Below, in pieces: positions 1 through 13,395 of a stretch of DNA of 64,000 bases. The translations under genes were made by a program, and so were the position numbers. Under the pieces are notes generated by a model. It worked only from the letters and a program-made list of their open reading frames with translations, ran no database searches and was not told the DNA's origin. The stretch spans positions 1 to 64,000 of the forward strand of contig NW_013652307.1 in NCBI RefSeq assembly GCF_000499385.1. Reading direction: 5' to 3'. How positions within the stretch are numbered: the first letter of the stretch is position 1; each line of letters starts with the position of its first letter. Origin of the DNA: Eimeria necatrix. Taxonomy: Eukaryota > Apicomplexa > Conoidasida > Eucoccidiorida > Eimeriidae.

Positions 1-1423
1 CCGGAATGGCGAGTGGCTGTGTGGAGGAGGCGGCGCGAAGCGAGCTCCGAGCACCTGCGAGATAAGGGTGCCAATTGTGTCCATCGCTTTGATGGAAGGC
101 ACTGTATGCGAGCGTGAGCCGTAGAGTGGGCGGAGGAGCTTCGCAAGGTGCGCTGAATCTGCTAGCAAATCGCCTGATGCTTCTTCCGTGGGTGAACTTT
201 GTTAAACGCAGATGCATATGACGCTTGGCTGCACGCATTTTAGCCTTGCGATGTATCCAATTTGGACACTGGCATTGTCGCTGTTTGCACCACTGAGTGA
301 AAGTAGAAATGGTATGAGGTTCGGTTGTTTAATTTGCATAAATTTGTTATAATGAATCTGACAGTGTCGAGTCGATGCAGCACTTGAAATCCTTCGCCTC
401 TCCGAATTAGTGTGGGTACCTCATGGCAGCTTTGCAGCTGCCGCAGTGAGTGATTGCCTGCGGCGCGTGAGCCATTTACGTAGACGCTGAATGAGGCCCT
501 TTTTGATTTGAGCACTATATCGCGCGCATTCGACACGAACCGTGCCCTGTTGGAAGGTTCAACGGTACACATTTCTGGCGCTCGTCTCGACACTTCCCTT
601 TTTTGATTCTTACTTCAACCACGTAGCCCGTTCCTTGTACCATGGAAAGCGTTTTTTCTGAGCTGCCCACCATGAGTTCTGGAACTGTTGACCTTTGATT
701 TATGCTTCTATATTTCGTTGTATATGTGCGGTAAGGAGGCGCAGCAGAAAAATCGTGTTCGATGCACCAGGATTATTCATTATTTGATCAGTTTACGTTT
801 CTGAGACAGGTGCTGCTACGCAAATGATTGGTTATGTGCTCTTGACTCATGGATGACCGTAGTGTTTGCATTGTGTCTATAACAGAAAGTGTTTGGCCGC
901 CTCTTCTATGTGTGGATCCAGAGCTGTTTTATTATTTCCAGAGCATGTGGACGACGTTGCGTAGCTCCTTTTTGAATTTCTTTTCATGTGCCACATTTTT
1001 ATCCTTAGGGATTTGCTTACTTGTGTAGTGATTGGAATTTTTCTGTTCTGTGCCCAGGCAAATAACCATTCTTGAAGGCAAAGAATCGCTCTTGGACGCT
1101 GCTGAGGTGGTCCTCAACACATCGTGATCACGTCGAGCAAAATTTTCGCATTAAACTACCTGGTTCACCCTTCCTTGATATTTGCAGTTTGCAAGGAAAT
1201 ATGCCGTATATGGCTTGATCTAAAAGTGACACGGCAGCAATATTTTGTGAAAAAGTACTGTTGAATCCAACAGTATGTCGCCAAACTATTAGCTTTTGTC
1301 TAGGAGCGACAACAAACACGAGGAAGCTTGCAGTATCCGGAATTTCAGTGACATGGTTTGAGTCCTTATGCGACGATTTTGGCCACTTTCCCGGTAAAGC
1401 GGTTATCTTAGAACTCAAATGTG

Positions 1424-1470
1424 TGCAGTGGATGCATAGGCGGCCTGCTGCCGCCTATGCATCCACTGCA
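1424..1470. repeat. perfect inverted repeat, 20-bp arms
   Basis: The arm at 1,424-1,443 (TGCAGTGGATGCATAGGCGG) is perfectly complementary to the one at 1,451-1,470, with a 7-base loop. It would form a strong hairpin in DNA or RNA. A second, unrelated hairpin starts 26 bases downstream. No coding context is visible. Confidence 0.9.
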
Positions 1471-1495
1471 TACTTTTGCATACATATGTACTCTT

Positions 1496-1547
1496 AGGTC
1501 TAACAGTTGCTTCAGGACCTTACGATCCTAAAGCAACTGTTAGACCT
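1496..1547. repeat. inverted repeat, 17-bp perfect arms
   Basis: AGGTCTAACAGTTGCTT at 1,496-1,512 pairs perfectly with 1,531-1,547, and the stem can be extended inward with mismatches. Its arms share no sequence with the neighbouring hairpin at 1,424-1,470, so the two arose separately or belong to one composite foldback element. Confidence 0.85.
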
Positions 1548-4500
1548 GAGAATACTTATTATGTCCACTCATGAGCTTCACACTAGATGCTCAAGGAGTG
1601 CAATATATTCACGACTTCGTGATATTGGTCAGACTTCTGTTTAAATGTGTGTTTTCATCATTCAAGCGCTAGGTTGCATATGCTGTGCATTTTTGACAAT
1701 TTCTCATGCACAGCTGTTTAGCTTTTGAGATCTGACAGGTCTTTTAGAGCGTTTTCGAGCGTTACACTTTTCATTTGAATGCACTGTTAAGGGTGTTTGT
1801 CAGTTGAAACCACAGGTACTGAAGTCTCTCCCGTGTATTCTTAAGCTATCTGCCAGTTGGAAGTCGGTTTTCATGGGGTTCTGTTCACAGCGGGTCCTTC
1901 TTCTTTGCATATTCCAGTGGCATTCTGCTAAACAGACACCGATTTTACTGCCACGCACCACCAATCTATGACATATATGCATGCGTAGTTTGTGCATAAA
2001 CTACACATATAATACTTGAAGTGTGTGTTATTGTTGGAAGGCCTCACCGGTGAAAGTTCGTGAGCATTTCTCTGCAGCACGCTCGAGTCACGTGCCGCAG
2101 GTCATCGAGTTTGCCAGATGCTGATTTCTGTATTTTATTTTTAGGTCACCTGCTCTTGGCTTGTTGCTGGCTTTTAGTTCAATCGTCCTCAGTAGCCAGT
2201 TAAGCCGTATAAAAATGCAATGTCGACTACGGCAGTTAATACTAAGTGCTCGTTCTGAAGGTCCCAGAAGCATTCATACGCTTTACAGATTGTGTTGGTT
2301 CCATGTTCTTGCTGATGGTTCTTGCATATGATAAAGCAGCATTCTGACTTTGGTTGCTGGGTGCTACTGCTGCGTTGCCGGAATGCACTGGTAACTTCTT
2401 TCGTAGATTCACGTGCTGCCATCTCAGTGCAACACATTTGGTGGTTTGGTGGCAATCCAATTGCCAAATGCAACACAAATCCTTTCACTGAACTTCAGCA
2501 TGGGCATTTAGACAGATAATAATTCACTAGTGTTTATGCCTCGAATCAACAAGAAAAATCGAAAAGAACGTGATCGAAAACCCCTAAATCTATTTTTACA
2601 TTCGTCCTGATAAATTTAGCTTGCGACTCTCCACAAGTTATCACTGTGATAAATTTAGCGTGTGATTCTTCATAAGTTGTTGTGGTCCTAATAAATAAGG
2701 TGGACGTCAGCCACTCTTTTGGAACAAAAGACGGCAGCACTCAGTGTTTGCGAATTATCTCAGCAACTTACTTTACCACCCACTGTGATACGCACTACCT
2801 GCAAAAATGTATGCTATGTCTGATGGCCCAAGTAAAAGACAGCATCACGTCTGCAGCTTGTACCATCTCATCGCATCAACGAGTGACTCCTTCACTGTGA
2901 CTGTCCCAGAATGCTGTTCTTAATTCGCAAGCTCCGAATTTTTATAACGTTTGCCTGATTGATTCGTTTGACCGAAAAGATGAAGTACCAGCTCATGTTT
3001 CTCTCTGCGCACATCGAAGCATTCACAATCCAAGCCTGCACATGTTAAGGTTACCACTTGAAAAGACAAAGACTGAAGAGATGCTTGATGGCTCTGCGTT
3101 TGCAAATGTTTGTGGTGTTTTCGGGTGAGGGGAATTTTATTGCATCGATTTTCGAATGGCGCGCCCAAGCTTGTACAGCATTACACCCTTTACGTTGGAG
3201 TGCGCATGCGCCTGCAGGGGGGAGAAGGAATTATTTAATTACGCTGGAAGCGTCCTCTTGCTCGGCTTTCTTCGAAGTTTTCCGGCGCTCCACACAGTGC
3301 TTGCCTTTCTCCATGATACGTGGACACTGAAGGCACCCCTGATCGAACATAACTGGGCAGAATATATGCCGTCGTCAGCTAAGGGCCTTCAGAGAAGTGC
3401 CTGTTTCGAAAAGGTCCTGCTGCTTACTAATTTTGTTCAGTGGCAGGTGCCTCACAACCGGACGATTAGAGCAAGGAATATTCATGTATACCTAGCAGTT
3501 CTTCGGTTTCCCAATGCTGAGATTGTTGAGCCTGCTTTAATCACCCAGTCTAAGTGCTATTGCGCATTTCACTTGCCTAGTTGGTCTGGATAACCTGCTT
3601 TAGGGGTGTTGTGATGCCTCTACCCTTCTTCATAGCAAATTCTTCATCATTTCATGAGCTATGGCCCACCGGGTGACGCGGTGTGGAGCAATGTGTCATC
3701 GACACCTAGCTGCGGCAAGCTCTGCGAAAAGAAAGTTTATGTTGCGCGCAACGTTATATAATGCCGGCGTGCTCGCCTTGCTAGCAGTTCGAATACCCTT
3801 CTCCGATCGATCCAGCATTTATTTCAGAGCTGCTCGAGTTGGGTTCCAAGCAGTACCTTCATTTATGATGAAGCATTAGGGCAGCGGCGTGATGCCGGTG
3901 GATGCAGTATATATACAACGGCTTGATTTGCTTCAGGCGCTCTCTAAAATATTTTATAAACTTCTTTCCGGCTAAGTATCGACTGCAAGGCATGCTCGTT
4001 ACTCCAATACAAACCTCCAGTGCTGTGACAAATCTAAAATGGGCCGAGTAACAGGTTGAAGTAAACCCGCTCGCCACACCTGAACGGCGATGAGCCTCCC
4101 TAGTGATGGCTTGTTCATGCTAGGACGACTTTTCCAGGGGTCATTCAATAATTCAAAGAGCTTTCAAGAAGCACACTACGCTGTATAGGTTGGAAATACT
4201 TGCGCAGAAACATGGTGGGAAAAGGAAACAAACGCATTCGTGGAAGGATGAAGTGCTAAAGCAATACAACGATACGACCGCATACTATTCTTTCGTTTCA
4301 AATATAAATGGCTATTCGATAGATTCGAGTTTTCTTCCACTCTTGTTCACATGTGCTCTAAAAATCTTTAGACCACGAGATACGAGCTGCAACAACAGGA
4401 AGGGCAGGAAAATGCCGTTTTAAGGGTGGATGTGGGGTTAGCGTCTTTAGCCGCAAAAACTAAGAATCATAATGTAGGCGCACCCATTTAAAGCTCTGTA

Positions 4501-4704
4501 TCGAGTTGGTATACTAACCTAAAAATATACCCTTCAGAAAAAAGTTTCCATCGACACGGTCACGCACTGGCCAGGTCAAAAGATAACACGGTAAATCACG
4601 TTACAAGAAAGCACAGTAATCCTTTCTGACTGGGCGAATTTCTTTGAACGACTTGCAAGACACAGCTTAGCCCTTGTTATCTTTTTCAGGGCGTTGCAAA
4701 AGAC

Positions 4705-4905
4705 ATGAGTGCATTGCAAAAGCCACCAGTAGTGCTGAAGCCAGTTAAGGCTTCTAGAGCCCTATGGAGAAGCAAGCAGGCCAAGTGCACTCGCAAGTTG
4801 CCACCAACGCGAATCGTGCAAGATCAGCTGAGCCTGGCATCGAAGAAAACTAGAAATGTCATTTCGGGAGACGGAAGAAGAGCATATCCCACTGCACGTG
4901 CTTAA
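4705..4905 (+). CDS. possible terminal exon, basic peptide (uncertain)
   Basis: A 66-codon open stretch begins at an ATG and ends in TAA. It is preceded by a pyrimidine-rich tract ending in TTTTTCAG (about 4,690), which would make a good 3' splice site. The peptide is basic (repeated K and R) with no recognisable domain. No partner exon was found upstream, so it could equally be chance. Reported only because the acceptor-like context is better than for other frames in this segment. Confidence 0.15.
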   Translation: MSALQKPPVVLKPVKASRALWRSKQAKCTRKLPPTRIVQDQLSLASKKTRNVISGDGRRAYPTARA

Positions 4906-6435
4906 TTCTGTTGAGAGCCCTCATGCTGTAAGACCACTAATAAATTCACGTCAAAGATTTTCTTCAGAAGTCGGCCCGGTTAGAAGCCAGCTTTTTCTAA
5001 TGCTGGCATTGCAGAAGTTGTCCCATTAAACATTAATGAAAAGCGCTATCCTCTTCATCTTGCAGAAACACGCGCACTTTAGCGTTCCAGAAAACAAACA
5101 AGTTGATTGAATGCCAGGCAAATTGATCGGACCCCTCAATAACCACTAAGGCAAAAATAATTTCTCAGTAGTAAATTATCCCTGAGGATTGCCGCCAACT
5201 ATACTAATGGGCCATTGACCCAAAGTACTACAAAATAAGAGCCAGGTTCATGCTGCTTGCCTCTTGTACGCGAGCATGCACAGCGTGACGCATTAGTACA
5301 TTAGTCCGCATTCCTTCTTGTCAACCCCAGAGCGCGCATAATGCAAGCCTCCGCAGCATAACTAGGAATCCAAGCAAACAAAAGGCTCAAAATTTCAAGC
5401 ACAAGATTCTAAGCCTGCCGCCTCAACGCATTGAATATTGGTGCAATGTAGCACTAAGATCCAGTACTGAGATTCCGGAGGTTCGTAGCAAGACACAAAT
5501 TGTTGTCAATGTTTGGCATAACGAGACGCATCCGGTTCCATAAATATTTCAAATCTCTCAAACAAGCGGTACACCGAACTACCGTGCAATTCAGAGTCAG
5601 CTTGCGCATTACAGGGCTAGCTAAAAGGCAGAAACGCAGCATTGAACAACACACACACACACAGGTAATTCGTCTTTGTCAGCCTTTTCTCTCCAAAACA
5701 ACAGTTCTTCACTTCGAAGCTCATGCAAACGAAACAGCCGACGGTTTTAGAACGGGCGCTTGAAAAGGGCTCTGGTTTATCAGCTAGGCTTTTAATTGGC
5801 AACTTTACAACTGCCCAGCTGCCGCTGCACAATCAATAATGAACCCTGGCCTAAACTTGACGATCGAACAGCAGTCTACCCAAACCGAATCAACAACAAT
5901 AGTAGCTCGCATTGTGTATCGTGATCACTATTTTAGGCAACTCGTGCGACCCGATAGGCAATCACGTCATACGTCGGAGGGCTAAGAACAAAAGCTAAGC
6001 GCGCAACATTTGGACTGATCAAAATGCTTCGTAGGCAAAGGACGTAATACAGCGAGTTCCTCGGCGCAGCAATAAGCTCCTCTGAAGTTGGAACCATCGA
6101 AGGCTAGAGGGCCAGAAACCGCTCTCTTCAGGTTGAACTCGTCTTTGTTCGCGACGTTGGTTGACTTCCCAGCATAGCGGCTAAGCTCACCCCAGCGTTT
6201 GTGCCTCTTCTAGCTCTACCCCTGTACGACTGATCACTGGTGCAGGCAAGCCCTATAGGGCTGATCAATGATGCAAGCACATTGGTGTTTGCTGACCCTG
6301 TTGCAAGGTTCCAGTTGTGGATTCTGTCCGAATGTAAGCAACATATTCCCAGAAGAAGAAAAGCTTTGCAGTGTAAGAAAGAGCCCAGCATTTTGCTCTT
6401 GAAATTGTTATTCGTCGGTTAGTAGGACCGTATAT

Positions 6436-6730
6436 GTTGCACGGTTATGGTTTTCCGGGACTTAAACCTATTGCCAACAAATTCCCACGTTGGTAACAAC
6501 GACCGACTCTCGCAGGCGGGTTGGCTGTCAATGTGATGCTTTCACTGGGCGATATGAATCGCCAACCTCGACTTTGACAAAATGAGGCTGAGAGTGTCTG
6601 CTTTCGTGCGTCTAGTGCTGCACAAAAAAGTGGCATTTGCTGAGGGGACATTTTTCTGAGCTAAAATGCATAGGAAGCGAAGTTTCTCATGTTGCATGGT
6701 TATGGTTTTGCGGGACGTAAACCTATGTCC
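6436..6730. repeat. dispersed direct repeat pair, about 40 bp
   Basis: A 40-base motif beginning GTTGCACGGTTATGGTTTT (6,436-6,475) recurs with a few substitutions at 6,691-6,730. The copies are about 255 bases apart in direct orientation and the sequence between them is unrelated. Confidence 0.7.
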
Positions 6731-6897
6731 ACCAGGAGTTAAGAACGGCCCTTGATGTTGTTTTCTCACGATCTGTGGAGCTCATAGAGTTGGGAATTGG
6801 AAGCGCTCTTTACTGAGTGCGTTACAGTGAAGAAGTGTCTCCGGTTATCTTTTTTCGTGAGCCTTTTGTGAGGCCCTTGAATTAGACACCAGGCAAG

Positions 6898-7076
6898 TAG
6901 ATCATTGTTTCACTAGATGGTCGCTTGCTGTGAAGATGAATTTGACAATGTTTAGCAACACAGAATTTTGTTTGGCTATCTTTTTTGTGGGAGTTATGTA
7001 CAGTTCGTGGGCTAACAGGCGAGAAAATCATTGTTTCACTAGACGATCGCCTGTAATGAAGATAAATTCGACAATG
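6898..7076. repeat. diverged direct repeat, about 55 bp
   Basis: The segment at 6,898-6,952 (core ATCATTGTTTCACTAGA) is repeated at about 7,021-7,076 with scattered substitutions; the period is about 124 bases. Both copies end in a (G)ACAATG core. Non-coding as far as I can see. Confidence 0.65.
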
Positions 7077-9992
7077 CAGGCAGACGCTATTCGCCGAGGA
7101 TGGAGTATGAGAGTCTAGTATATTGGCTGAAAGCATCAGGCCGCTGGTTTGGGCAATTAAGGAATAATATGTTGTGCCGAAGCTCTTTGCACTCTGAGCT
7201 TCCGAGACTATAATGAGTCTCCCCGTATAGGCGTTCCTGTATACGCGTTCGTGGGAGCATCTCACTGCTGCATGCTGACCAGTACCACGAAAATCAACAG
7301 GTGGTGACTGTGCTTGTTTACGCCAAGATAGCTCTAAATGAGTACGGGGAATGGGATGAAGAAACCGCTTCTGAGGTTGACGGGTACAAGGTTTGCAATA
7401 TCCTCTTGATGGGTACTGGAATGCCAGTATTTTGCAATTTCACCTTGATGCCTTAATCGTTCTGTCTTGTCTGAGCAACTTGGTTACGGCGGCTTTGTCC
7501 AAATGTGCGACGGGAAATGAAATGCGCTCTATTGGCGCCTTCACGTTGATTTGATCATGCATTGTAAACGCCAAAGTTGTGCTTGACTGCTATCAGGGAG
7601 ATCAACCTATCTCGCAGGTTTTGCAGAAAGAGGTAGCTTTTAGGTGGGAAGCACAGGTACGGTGCTCCTAAGTCAATGTTCTTTGTTTTTATACGTCGTT
7701 CTAGCGATACCAGAAGGGTGCATGCATGTACTAGAACTGTTCGATGTGGAGTGTCGCAAAGCGTGCATATGGAATTGGGGGAGAGCAACCTTTTTGGGAG
7801 AACGCGCGACACGACTTTCCAGTGCAAAGGTACCGGAAACATAAGGGAATGAATGTAGGGTGAACTCCACGACGAAACGTTGTAAACGCGTTTTTCAGGG
7901 AGTAGGTGGCGCACATTCAAGCGCATGCAGACGTGCGCTGCGACGTGGCAGAGAAGGCCTTCGGTCATTAAAGGTGCCGGAATGGCTTTGAAGGAACCTC
8001 AGAAATGCGACACACAGACACTCCGCGTCAGAGCCTCTCGTGAACGTATATGGTACTGGCGATGTGAGCAAAACGCGATCATGTTTCAGCAGTATTCATT
8101 GCTAGTTCTTGCTGGCCCAGGAAGTGCATGTGGAGTTGGGCGCGAGCCGCTGTGGAGTAAGTCGCTCTGAGGCAGCGTGACCGTGGCGGGACATGGAGAT
8201 AAGCGTGGCAAGAAGCAAACAGTGCAGGTGACACTGTACCGATGCATGAGTCGTTTGCAGAAAGTAAGTTCAGGCCGTTGAACGTTGACTGTGGTTCCCA
8301 CGAGCTGCAAACTGTGCATTCAACGGCTCTTGATGCCAAGTCCTTCAGAGCTTTTTTCTTACCTCCTGCGCGAAGCGGCAGACCAGTAGGCCTCACAGAG
8401 TCTTCAACAGAAGCTGCTATCTCTTCCACTTCATACGCACCCTGGATATCAGCAGCAGGTCGCGACGAGCATGTGTCTAAAGAGCGTCTGCCTTCGCGCT
8501 ATTAAGGGACACGCAAAGCTCGGCGAATATCCTGGCATATGCCGCTTCTGTGCATCGCCTCGCCAATGTTCCCCTGCTCTATCGTGATGTAACTCAGGAA
8601 GAGAAAACAGTCACAAGAAGACCGTGAGCCGCATGGGACGTGGTAAATATGGATACGTGTTTTCCAGGAAGTGGGCGGAATATGTTGCGGACCATGGCAC
8701 TGTGGGTTGAGAGAGAGATGAAGTTGGTTGGGTCTGAGTTGCGTCAGACTGGCACTCAGGTTAGGAACAAAGGCCGGGCCAGACGAGGCATAGGAACAGC
8801 AGGCAAAAAGATTTTCCGCTGCCCTACGGCTTCTTGTTGCACTTGAAGGGACGCATGATGGACATAAAAATGGACAAAACGTATATATATGTTGCATGTA
8901 GGTGTGTATGCATATATATGATGCATTGGGGATAGGCCAGCTGTGGATGAAGGCACTGGGATACGGCTTTACTCTGTCATTTAACGAAAAAGAAAAGAGC
9001 AAGACCCGTCATGGACATGGCATTGCGCAGACTTGAATGTGTGTGTTACAGCACGAAGGTGCCTCGTATAAGATCGCACGAAGTTGTTTCCCCGCGCAAA
9101 TGAAGACACCAGTTCGGATTTGTGATATTCGAAATGGCTCTGCAGATACACTGACAAGGCGCACCATAGGCGTTGAGTGTCAGGGCGTCCTGTCTAATTA
9201 CACGCTTGTGATGATAGATATAATGCACCATCTCGACCTACTCCTTAGTTTTGGAGTTGATGCTAAGCCAACGCATGCATTTGGAATTGAGGCGTGGGCA
9301 GTTGTTGGTTTGGATGCTGCAGGGCAGCTCGAGTGCTAGGTACACGAAGAAGAGTATGAAGAAGACCATGGAACGCATGAGATATGACGAGTTTGAATGC
9401 ACGATTTAGAGAAACTAGGTGAAAGGCGTTTACGACGGCGGCAGTTTGGGCTGTGCTAGAACGACGCAGGCGATGGGTTCTGAGTTGCGTGGGCATTGCA
9501 TTGAGGGAACATGGAGAGACGATTTCCAGGAGCACCACGTCTTATAATTTCGTTAGTTCCGTTCTCTTGAAATTCCTGCAGAGGCGCCTGCTATTCTTAC
9601 GGCTCTTTGAGGCGGATTGTTGCCGACAGGAGTTGTGCCTATGGATTGGGACGGTAGCAACTTGTAGTGAAGGCTCTGTGAGTCTCTGTTAGTGCGGCAT
9701 TTCACGGAATAGGTAGATGCAGAGCCCCTGAAGGGCATGAAACCGAGGGCAGTCGAATGCCTATTTCTCAGCCAGTGAACACCTTGTATTAGAGCGCATG
9801 CAGGTGTGCGTTGGATCGAGGCTGTGGACACGTTTGGATGTATGGTGCGTTACAATAACTGCTATGTGACAGACTTGAGAACTACAGCAGCAGCAGCCAT
9901 GCGGGATAGGTTTGTTTGCTGCGCGCAAAACAGCGGCAAGTTTTCAGCTTTTCGAGAGCACAGCAGAGCGTTTGTATTGAGGCCTGATTCAC

Positions 9993-10114
9993 AAAAGGCA
10001 TGCTCTTTGGGAAGGGAAGAATATGGTGGTTGAAGCGGGTGAGACGCATTGCACAAACAAAAGGTATGCTCTGTGGGAAGAATATGGTGGTTGAAGCAAA
10101 TGAGACGCATTGGA
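9993..10114. repeat. tandem direct repeat, about 55-60 bp unit
   Basis: Two near-identical units share GAATATGGTGGTTGAAGC followed by (T)GAGACGCATTG. They start at about 9,993 and 10,060. The first carries a small insertion (GGGAAGGGAAGAA against GGGAAGAA), consistent with a local duplication followed by slippage. Confidence 0.75.
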
Positions 10115-13100
10115 CAGTAGTGTTTGGATTCGACGTGACGGTCTCGCAGACTCGTGCTGTGAGCGAGTAGCTTGCGCACAAACCTTTTGTCAGGCGAGTT
10201 CTTAGGATGGCAACGTTGGCGATGATATCTGTCAATGAAAGAGAGAGGAGCCCTTACAGTCGTGTGTCCAGAAAGCGTGCAAGTTTTTGCTTAACGTATT
10301 TGTGGGCCCTGGACAAGCTCGTATGAAACCCAGGTAGACGAACGTCGACAAGCTGTGTGAATGGGGATTTAATTCGTGAGCCACCATGCGCCCTGTAGCT
10401 CGTGAGCAAAAGATCAATATGGGGCGGTTTGATTTGGAGGTGAGCAGATTACAGGGAGGAGTATTAAGAGCAACAAGCAGCAAGCCTCTAAGTTAAAGAC
10501 TAAGTGGAAGATAAGGCTACACTGGATGCTGACGCAGGAATAGGCTCTTGGCTTTGAATAGAATTCATCCTCTTGTAGACTACTTGTTGCGGGCTTGCAG
10601 CGCTGAGCTGATATATTCCTTGTTCAACGTCTTTTGGACCAGAGTGCGATAGTGCTGGTGGGCTCCAGAGCTTATCTTTCTGATTGTTGACTTTGAAAGA
10701 GTTGTTTGATTCTGGTAAAGTGAGTGCCAAACAATCTTCAGGTTGCTTGCACAGCTGAGTGATATATAAAAGGCATACCCCGTAATGAAAACGAGACAGT
10801 TACCCAAAATACGTTGACTTGAAGGATACTGCTTTCACCGCGTCAGTCCTAGGACTCCTGATTTGAGCGACCTGTTCGCCAGCCAACCATTTGTCAAGAA
10901 AGTTCATAAAATGCTGGAGACCGTGGCAATATGGCCGTTTACAAGGAAACGAAGACGAGTTGCAGAGACCTGCTGCCAGGGCGGCTTTTTCACTTCCGCT
11001 GAATGCGTTTGTGGGCTTCTAAGTAAAGTTGTATGCGTCATTTTTCTGGTTGTTGAGACTTAGATACACGGGTGTCAACAGGCTACTGAAGTGGTATCTC
11101 AAGCATCCAACGATATATTACTTAATAGCAGGCAGGGTAGTCGCTTGACACAAACTGATGTAATTTGCAACAAAAGTGTTGTGACGAGTTGATTTGCAAA
11201 CTTTCTCTTGAGTGCTGAATGTGCGTAAGGATTGGAAAGGAAGCATTAAGTGGCTGGTGTTCTGGATATAAAGAGATTATGATTTTGCTGCATACTCACG
11301 TAGGACCAAATGGATGTTTCATTCATTTGTTTGGCCATTTGACGCATACCCGCCGCTTCAAGGAATCGTGATTTTTTTCGTCAGTCTTTTTGGAAGGACT
11401 GAAGCAGCGGGCGTCGGCATTCAAAAGAAAAAAGAAAACCTCCTGCCAAGCAAGTGCCAAAAATTTAGCAGATTAGTTGGACGGCCGCATTGTGTGTCTG
11501 TAGCGAGAGAGATATGTGTTGAATAGGTTGATATGAAACATAGTGTTATGTCATGTTTTACTTTACATGTCGTGAGACGTTTTACGTGGTCCTCTGGCTT
11601 GCGAGCCAGTCTTGCCGAAATCGAGTTCTTAGGACGACAGCGACGACGCCAGTTGGTTCGGTCATTGCACAGACGGGAATAGACTAATGCATTCACATGC
11701 CTAGTGTCCAGACAAATGGAAGCTGCTGCTTAAAGATATTCCAAGCTCCAGAACCTTGTCTGGTTTTCTGTGAATAAAACTTCTTAGGTATGCGGGCGTC
11801 AGCGAAGCGCTTGCGTTGTGCTTCAGAGTGCTGAGCGGAGCGCACAGAAAAGCAAGCAACGCGGCCGCGTTGAGGATTTAATTTGCAGTTGCTGCGGTGT
11901 GCGCAGATTCCTTAAAAAGCTTCAGTGGGAACGCATTAGCCAGATGGCAATGCGGAGTGGGTTTCCCTGAATCTTACTTGTGCATCTTGAGAGTTGCCAA
12001 TCGGCAATTTGCCAGTCTTTTGCAAGTTTAATGCCTGCAGCTGTTGTGCTCCTGAAACAGTCGTTCTAAAAATGGTGGTACTCTAGAGGCTCACTGTCTT
12101 GCTTCATTTAATTGGTGTTTACTACACCAGAGCGGCTGTTTCCAGCTCTGTGGATGACGCAGAACCATTGCAGCGCTTCTACTGCCCCATAGTTCGCGCA
12201 AAGCAGGCTTTACAGAGAAGCGACAACCGTTGCAGCTTATACGTTTGTGAAGCGCTGCTTGGCACTTGTACCCAGCAGCACATTGTTGTCGGTTCACCAA
12301 GTGTTTATCTTTCACTTCTTTGCGAATAAAAGCAAAGTGCTGATACGTGGGCATGTGCATAAATGCCGTTTCTTTTCGCGCAAGAGACTGCGCTGAGTTG
12401 CAAGCAACGCAAGCAAGTTGCATATCAAGATGTGAAAGTTTTTCTGACAATTCGACGTTGTATGCAGGGCGTATGCAAGCCCTCGAAAAGAGCACGACGA
12501 AGAGCTGATGTTGTGAACAAAAGGACGAAGAGGAGAGAATTCGTCGTTTGTGGCGAATCGTGTAGTACAGCAACTTTGAAGCTAGAGCGGTTTCTAGTAG
12601 TTTATTGGAAATTTATTGTACGTTTGTGCTTTTTAATGAACCACTGTGAAAAGCGTGCGATGGTGGATGAATACCTGGCTTTACGCTTCATTTGGTGGCC
12701 GGAATGTATGGGGAAGCGAGCTGGTTTGCGCTGCGTTAGCGCCACAGAGTTGCAGGAGCCCTTAGATATTCAGATGGATCATATTGGAGGGGATGCTCTA
12801 TTGAAGAACGAGCTGCGTCCTAGTACGCGAAAAGCTTAACATGCTATTGTCGTTTACATCTTGGTTGTAGGTCGCTTGCTGTAAGCGAGTATCTTGCGAG
12901 GCAAACGTTTGCGAGGCAAAGCCATGAGAAGGAAACGACTTCGGTGATACGGGCATTGCAAATATATGGCGAGGCGGATTCGTCACGTCCAAACAGCACG
13001 TTACGCTTTCCTGAATTGTTCGGTCTTCCCCTGAGAAATCTGTACATTATTATTCAATTTTATTTTGTGAACGGAGCTTAGGCTCTTGGAAGTAGAAAAG

Positions 13101-13329
13101 CTGTTTGAGTGGCGCTTCAGGTGGTCCATGATATACGGCAGTTCGTCGACTAACGAGCAGCGCAGCCGCGCAGCAGAGCATGGTGTGCCGACTAACTTTT
13201 ATGGAAAGGCGTTTTGTGGATATTTATGCGACTTTTACTTGGGTATTCATGAATTTTTTGCAAGCTTTCGACGTGAGGGGTTTTATGATGTTGAGCCAGA
13301 AGCTTGAAAAAGACTGAAATGATAGAGGT

Positions 13330-13395
13330 GTTAAACCCTATTGAAGCATCTAGGCAGCTGATTAGGAAAAGAGGTTTAGGGTTTAGGATTTAGAT
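13330..13395. repeat. telomere-like heptamer patch at the block edge
   Basis: TTAAACCCTA (about 13,332) and GGTTTAGGGTTTAGGATTTAG (about 13,372-13,395) are copies, in both orientations, of the TTTAGGG heptamer. They sit just before the first CAG tract (about 13,480), so the patch marks the left border of the repeat-rich block. Confidence 0.75.

Larger units (their letters stand above)
1..13300. other. gene-poor, repeat-free segment
   Basis: No convincing gene is visible in this 13 kb. The longest open frames are 140-170 codons (for example 3,156-3,593 plus, 8,502-9,002 minus, 12,363-12,839 plus and 12,091-12,573 minus). They overlap each other on opposite strands, match no family I know and lack a run of linked exons. 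The stretch has no CAG/CTG tracts and no telomere-like heptamers, in sharp contrast to what follows at 13.3 kb. It holds the foldback and direct repeats listed separately. It may be intergenic DNA or contain long introns of a gene whose exons I cannot recognise. Confidence 0.6.

Noticed and set aside
3156..3593. 145-codon ATG frame on the plus strand
   Set aside because: No motif, no splice partner, length within chance for 13 kb of this composition, and overlapping frames on the same strand.
12091..12839. Two frames of about 160 codons on opposite strands
   Set aside because: They overlap for 200 bases, neither has a recognised domain, and codon content looks random.
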